Source: Emergomyces orientalis (taxonomy: Eukaryota; Ascomycota; Eurotiomycetes; Onygenales; Ajellomycetaceae). From it: DNA of 64,000 nucleotides. Shown here one piece after another: positions 60,535-64,000 of this stretch (the first letter of the stretch is position 1; each line of letters starts with the position of its first letter). Below the pieces are notes generated by a model. That model was not told the origin of the DNA, ran no database searches, and saw only the letters and a list, made by a program, of their open reading frames with translations. The stretch spans positions 61,411 to 125,410 of the forward strand of contig MOWL01000076.1 in assembly GCA_002110485.1 (NCBI GenBank). The letters are read 5' to 3'. The translations under genes were made by a program, and so were the position numbers.

Positions 60535-61101
60535 CTATTGAATATTTGAGAAATGCAAGACAGATAATTCAACAGTTTCATCAACAAAACCTGAAGATTG
60601 ATTCAGCTGAGCAAGCTGAGAATCAGAAAACACAAGAGAGAAGTTATCAATTATAGCAAGCAGTTGCTTCATCTCTTTTTATTGAACAGGTTGAGTCTCA
60701 TGCTGTCTTTCTTTCTTCTCTTTCAACTTTTTCAACTTCTTCAAGAACTTCACATCAGACTTGAGAAATTTATCTACACATTTTTTAAGAAACTCTTCTT
60801 GTTTTTCAAGACAATTGAGACAGATCATGAGCATCACAACTTGCTCACAAGCAGCAGATTTTTGGGACTTGAGCTTCTCTTGCTCTCAGTAAAGTTTTTC
60901 CCAATTAACCCGCGACACGGATGAATCAACCAGACACAGTTTATCAATTTGAGTACACTTGCTACATTTCTTATATTTGTCGGATCTAATGCAAGGACGG
61001 CCACGGTGGGAACAACAGACACAAGATGAAGACATGATGAGGCCTAATTTCTTGATATTAGCAGCATTTTCATGACAGCGAATCACCTGACCACAGGCCA
61101 T
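60535..61101 (-). pseudogene. Zinc-cluster + coiled-coil ORF, antisense to Gypsy-2 (right)
   Basis: Exact counterpart of 34335-34901 with the same TGA and TAA interruptions. It reads towards the Gypsy-2 chromodomain. Confidence 0.6.
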
Positions 61102-61351
61102 GACAGCAAGACAAAGGAGAACTTACAGAAATGAAAATCTTACAAGATACAGAGAAGAACTGCTATCTACATCAATCACTGAGACAGCTCAGCAAAGAAA
61201 GAGAAAAATGATGTTACAAACCTAAGAAAACACTCTGCATGAATCAAAGAAAAACCATTGAGTAAGAACAGATCTAATGAAAGAGGCTGATAAAGACTAG
61301 CAACAGAATGGCAGAACTTGTCCCCAGCATGACAGAGATCACATGACCAAT

Positions 61352-61444
61352 AGCAATGATAGCCATGATAGCATCATGCTATCAAAAGCTATCAGAGCTA
61401 TTGATACACAAGTAGCCATGATAGCTGTCTGCTATCATTGCTAC
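61352..61444. repeat. Cluster of ATAGC palindromes (right)
   Basis: Mirror of 33992-34084. Confidence 0.7.
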
Positions 61445-62186
61445 CAGATCTACCAGAAGATTTCATCATGTATATAAACATGCTCATTACTCTTAGAATC
61501 AGAGAAGCTTATCTTCTTGATCATGATCAATTTCAGATTCTCTTATATCACTCTACCTTCCACATATTCTACTTAGTTATAATCATAGCTTTGATTCCCT
61601 TGGGATACTCTCTCTTACCTTAGCTGTATTACTTTCTACAGCACATTGAAACTATACAATCTCTTGCTGGAGCTATCCTTACCTATTCACCTAAGTAAGT
61701 CTTGATAGTGGCATCTACCCTTTCCTCTAGTTATCAAGCACGATAAGGCACCTTAATAGGTCCAACCTTACCTACTTAATGGTGAACGCTTGCTACCGGA
61801 AAGCTTGGTAGTTAACAGTTCAACACTGATGTTCCTCATGTAATAACCAACACTTGGCCTGTATTTAACATAACGCAAGGTGTAATGGGTGTGCTACTGA
61901 ATACAGCTCTAGCACTTTCTAAATACAAAGGACAAATTGATTGAGAAAGAAAGAAAGAGAAAACATGAAAAAATATTCATACAAGAATATTTTAATCAGT
62001 GTGAATACAGAGCAGTGACAGAATCATTATTCAGCAGTGACAGAAGAACTTTTATTTGAAAAATCTACTTTCTCAGAGATGTGAATGAGAATTGATTACA
62101 TAAGTATTTAAATAAAAACAGATGCTAGTCTGTCACATTATCTCTCTTCACTCTGAGATGAGATTGTTTGTATGTCTTCAATACAG

Positions 62187-62534
62187 TGTGGTGAGAATCT
62201 CGGCGTGGTATTACTTTTCACTGAGACCGCCTCATATATTTGTTTGGCCACAGTTGCCTCATATTCCCATCTTTCCTTGACACACGTGTGGATCCTGGCG
62301 AAGATTGATTGTACGCAGAGCAGTGAGATTGCTCCTTTGATTGTGTGATTTGATATGTGATTGATTGGCTGGTTCTTCTTTTATATTTGAATCTCCTACA
62401 TGTTCTTTTGTATTGCTATTTGGATAGCTCGTTGAATAGAATATTATATACACAGCGAACTTACCAACCTTCTTACGATTCCGCTGCTCCTGCCCCCGTG
62501 CCGCCAAAAGCGCACAACTCTCAATCCCACTTCA
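62187..62534 (+). repeat. Solo LTR with ACAG target duplication
   Basis: Starts TGTGGTGAGAATCTCGG, ends CCCACTTCA, 348 bp, ACAG at 62183-62186 and 62535-62538. It differs from the left boundary LTR (32901-33248) at well over ten positions, including indels, although the adjoining arms are nearly identical. Confidence 0.92.
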
Positions 62535-62538
62535 ACAG

Positions 62539-63167
62539 CAGTGTCTTCAAAGACAGAGACTGGTTTCCAGGTCAGGTGATTATATTCAACTCATTTTATA
62601 AGATATTCGCGGTAGCGGCTGTGAAGATAGTAGTGTAAAATTGATTTAATCTTTTATTTCAGTTCATTGTCTTCTTCTATAATTTCTGATGACTGCCAGT
62701 TGATCACTTCTTGTGAGAGAAATGAGTCTTTGATCACTGATCTGAAAAGACCTGTATGAAATATATTGTATATATCTGAAAGATGTATTGAGATAATAAT
62801 TATAACTTCAAGAACTTCTATAATTACAGTGAAAATATGTTTAGAAGTGAAATGAAAGAAAATGAAAAAGAGAAAGAATAGATGGAATACCTCAAAATAA
62901 AAAAATGAAACCATTTCTTAATTTCATAAATCAATATCAATAAATAAAATAACAAATGTTTGCCTTTTGTCCCGTATTTTCCCCATTAAATATATAAAAC
63001 GAAAAAGAAAAAGAAAAAGAAAAGAGAGATATAACCATCATGTCGTTTCTCCGTTCCTTCCCTATATTCAATGCATTCATTCCATTCTTATCAAATGTTC
63101 CAATATCATATCTCATTTCAATAATCCATACCATCCACCCACGTCCTCCCTGTGACAGCCCGCTAAA
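62539..63167. other. Intergenic, AT-rich, nothing recognised
   Basis: Single-copy within the window. It contains a (GAAAAA)n tract near 63000-63025 but no supported gene. Confidence 0.5.
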
Positions 63168-64000
63168 TCATCCAATCCAACCCATTCGCCTCCTCCTCCA
63201 CCGGAAAACCTCCCGCGCATACTCCTCCATATCCCTCCACCCTTCCCACAAACTCCTCGCCTCATCCACAAGCCCCAACACCGAATCCCGCCATAACGGT
63301 TCCCCTGGGCCCTTTCCCGTACCTTGTCCAGGTCCAGGTCCATGTTCATGTGCATGTGCATGTGCCGCACCCATATCAGCCGCCTTTTTTGTCGTCGCGA
63401 TAGTCTGGTCCTGGTTCTGGTTCATAAACTCCGGCTGCGGGAAATATGGCGCTTGCATCTGTCCGAATAACACCTCTATGCCCTCGAGGTGGTCGCGGTA
63501 GCCGGCGGGGATGGAGACTTTGATGTCGATTTTGGGGGTGGGTGTACACGCATGGGCGGCGGAGGGCGCGGGAGAAGGCGGCGCAGACTTGGTTTGGGGT
63601 TAGGGTTTCGAAGGAGAGGGCGATTCTGTTTTTTTAGGTTAGGTATTTTGTTCTGCTTTATATAGTTGTGTGTGTGTGTGTGTGTGTGCTTGGTATGCAT
63701 TGGGGTTTAAAAGTGCATACCGATGCCCATTCCACCTCTTCGGCCCGTCCTTGAAAATCTGCAACACGGCAGGTCCCACGTCATGCTCGGCATCGAGCCA
63801 GGGGAGGGGGATATCCGGATGAAACGGCGCGCGCCACTCAAACGAGCCGTTCTCCAACAGTTCCATCTGGAACAGCGGGTATGGCAGACTTGTGAAGTTA
63901 TTATTGTAGATGCCCGCATAGACAAAGGTAGCCGGCAGCCCGAGCTGGCGCACGTAGTTTCTCGACGGCAAACTTGCAGCTCCAGAGGGGCAGGGAGATC
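63168..64000 (-). pseudogene. NmrA-like family protein, 5' partial, two frameshifts
   Basis: The 5' end lies beyond 64000. The exon at 63721-64000 encodes PLPLWSCKFAVE, then, after a one-base shift near 63957-63962, YVRQLGLPATFVYAGIYNNN, PYPLFQMELLENGSFEW and PDIPLPWLDAEHDVGPAVLQIF. A 95-bp intron (63626-63720) contains a (CA)n tract. The second exon gives IALSFETLTPNQVCAAFSRAL and, after a second shift near 63545, KIDIKVSIPAGYRDHLEGIEVLFGQMQAPYFPQPEF, a His/Gly-rich stretch, and LVDEARSLWEGWRDMEEYAREVF before TGA 63168. NmrA-like proteins are NAD(P)-binding Rossmann-fold regulators or redox sensors. Two frameshifts suggest a pseudogene, unless they are sequencing errors. Confidence 0.75.
63672..63689. 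repeat. (TG)n microsatellite in NmrA-like intron
   Basis: A run of about nine TG units inside the intron. Confidence 0.85.

Larger units (their letters stand above)
48581..62186. repeat. Right arm of large inverted duplication
   Basis: Counterpart of the left arm, longer by about 3.2 kb (roughly 49893-53084) because it keeps the tail-to-tail 3' ends of LINE-B and LINE-A. The outer limit coincides with the solo LTR at 62187. Confidence 0.95.
56077..62186 (+). mobile_element. Gypsy-2 (right copy): decayed Ty3/Gypsy element
   Basis: Same content as the left copy, readable on the plus strand: protease end near 56350-56450, RT about 56780-57400 (VYSVIYRMTEKELSELQKYL, LTNTPATFQAMINQVLY, VVVYLDDILIYI), RNase H about 58000-58300, integrase about 59230-60220, chromodomain about 60400-60600. 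Stops at invariant Trp are all TGA: 57027 (WFT), 57090 (EWKT), 59421 (YYW), 59931 (NWIELL), 60498 and 60528 (chromodomain KW and TW). TAA marks Gln positions such as the one before TDEQTEQ. Gag and a 5' LTR are not visible. The 61100-62186 part is presumably the 3' LTR region, whose ends I could not fix. Confidence 0.8.

Noticed and set aside
33249..62186. CRISPR array or viral inverted terminal repeat as explanation of the repeats
   Set aside because: Repeats are kilobase-scale transposon copies with target duplications; no short regularly spaced repeats are present.
22522..62534. Full reassignment of TGA to Trp in this genome
   Set aside because: TGA also replaces Arg (hAT, Gypsy-1 RT), and host genes such as TOP3 and the Cys-rich protein end naturally at TGA, so a standard code with transitions is the simpler reading; kept only as an open question in the findings.
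1..64000. tRNA or rRNA genes
   Set aside because: No cloverleaf-like A/B box pairs or rRNA core sequences were recognised by eye; a tRNAscan/Infernal run would settle it.

Overview
The window looks like nuclear DNA of a filamentous ascomycete, most likely in or near Eurotiales (Aspergillus/Penicillium/Talaromyces type). The reasons are 49-95 bp introns with GT...CTRAY...AG signals, fungus-specific families (DUF3435, DUF3723, DUF7924, RTC4-like, NmrA-like, BTB), and the kinds of transposons present. The species is an inference. Nothing bacterial was seen.

Layout. (1) 1-21.1 kb is a gene-bearing segment of fairly balanced base composition: a 5'-partial Myb/SANT + RTC4-like gene, a broken kinase-like (APH) pseudogene, a BTB/POZ gene, an uncharacterised Met-Pro repeat protein, DNA topoisomerase III (four exons resolved), a decayed hAT transposase, a tiny spliced Cys-rich protein, a DUF7924 (PD-(D/E)XK-like) gene, a DUF3723 gene with a long coiled coil, and an intact five-exon DUF3435 tyrosine recombinase. 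DUF3435 + DUF3723 + Myb/SANT is the gene company of Starship giant transposons, and the DUF3435 gene sits at the right edge, reading inward. (2) 21.6-62.5 kb is an AT-rich transposon nest. It holds a LINE ORF1 fragment, a 10.7 kb Ty3/Gypsy-type element (Gypsy-1, 22522-33248) with an extra long ORF after integrase, and then a huge inverted duplication. (3) 62.5-64 kb is a spacer and a frameshifted NmrA-like gene running off the window.

The inverted duplication. The left arm (about 33249-43660) is an almost exact reverse complement of the right arm (48581-62186). Each arm carries a decayed Gypsy element (Gypsy-2), solo LTRs (one nested inside another), and a GC-richer LINE (LINE-A) tail-to-tail with an AT-rich LINE (LINE-B). 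The left arm lacks about 3.2 kb that the right arm keeps; that junction has 3 bp of microhomology and creates a chimeric ORF. The central single-copy spacer (43661-48580) holds the 5' half of LINE-B with an intact ORF1, plus about 1.1 kb I cannot classify.

Decay pattern. Broken genes across the window carry transitions. Stops fall at places where the family has Arg (CGA), Trp (TGG) or, less often, Gln. In Gypsy-1 and LINE-A the stops are almost all TGA. LTR copies differ mainly at CpG. LINE-B is nearly CpG-free and has intact ORFs. No tRNA, rRNA or CRISPR feature was recognised.
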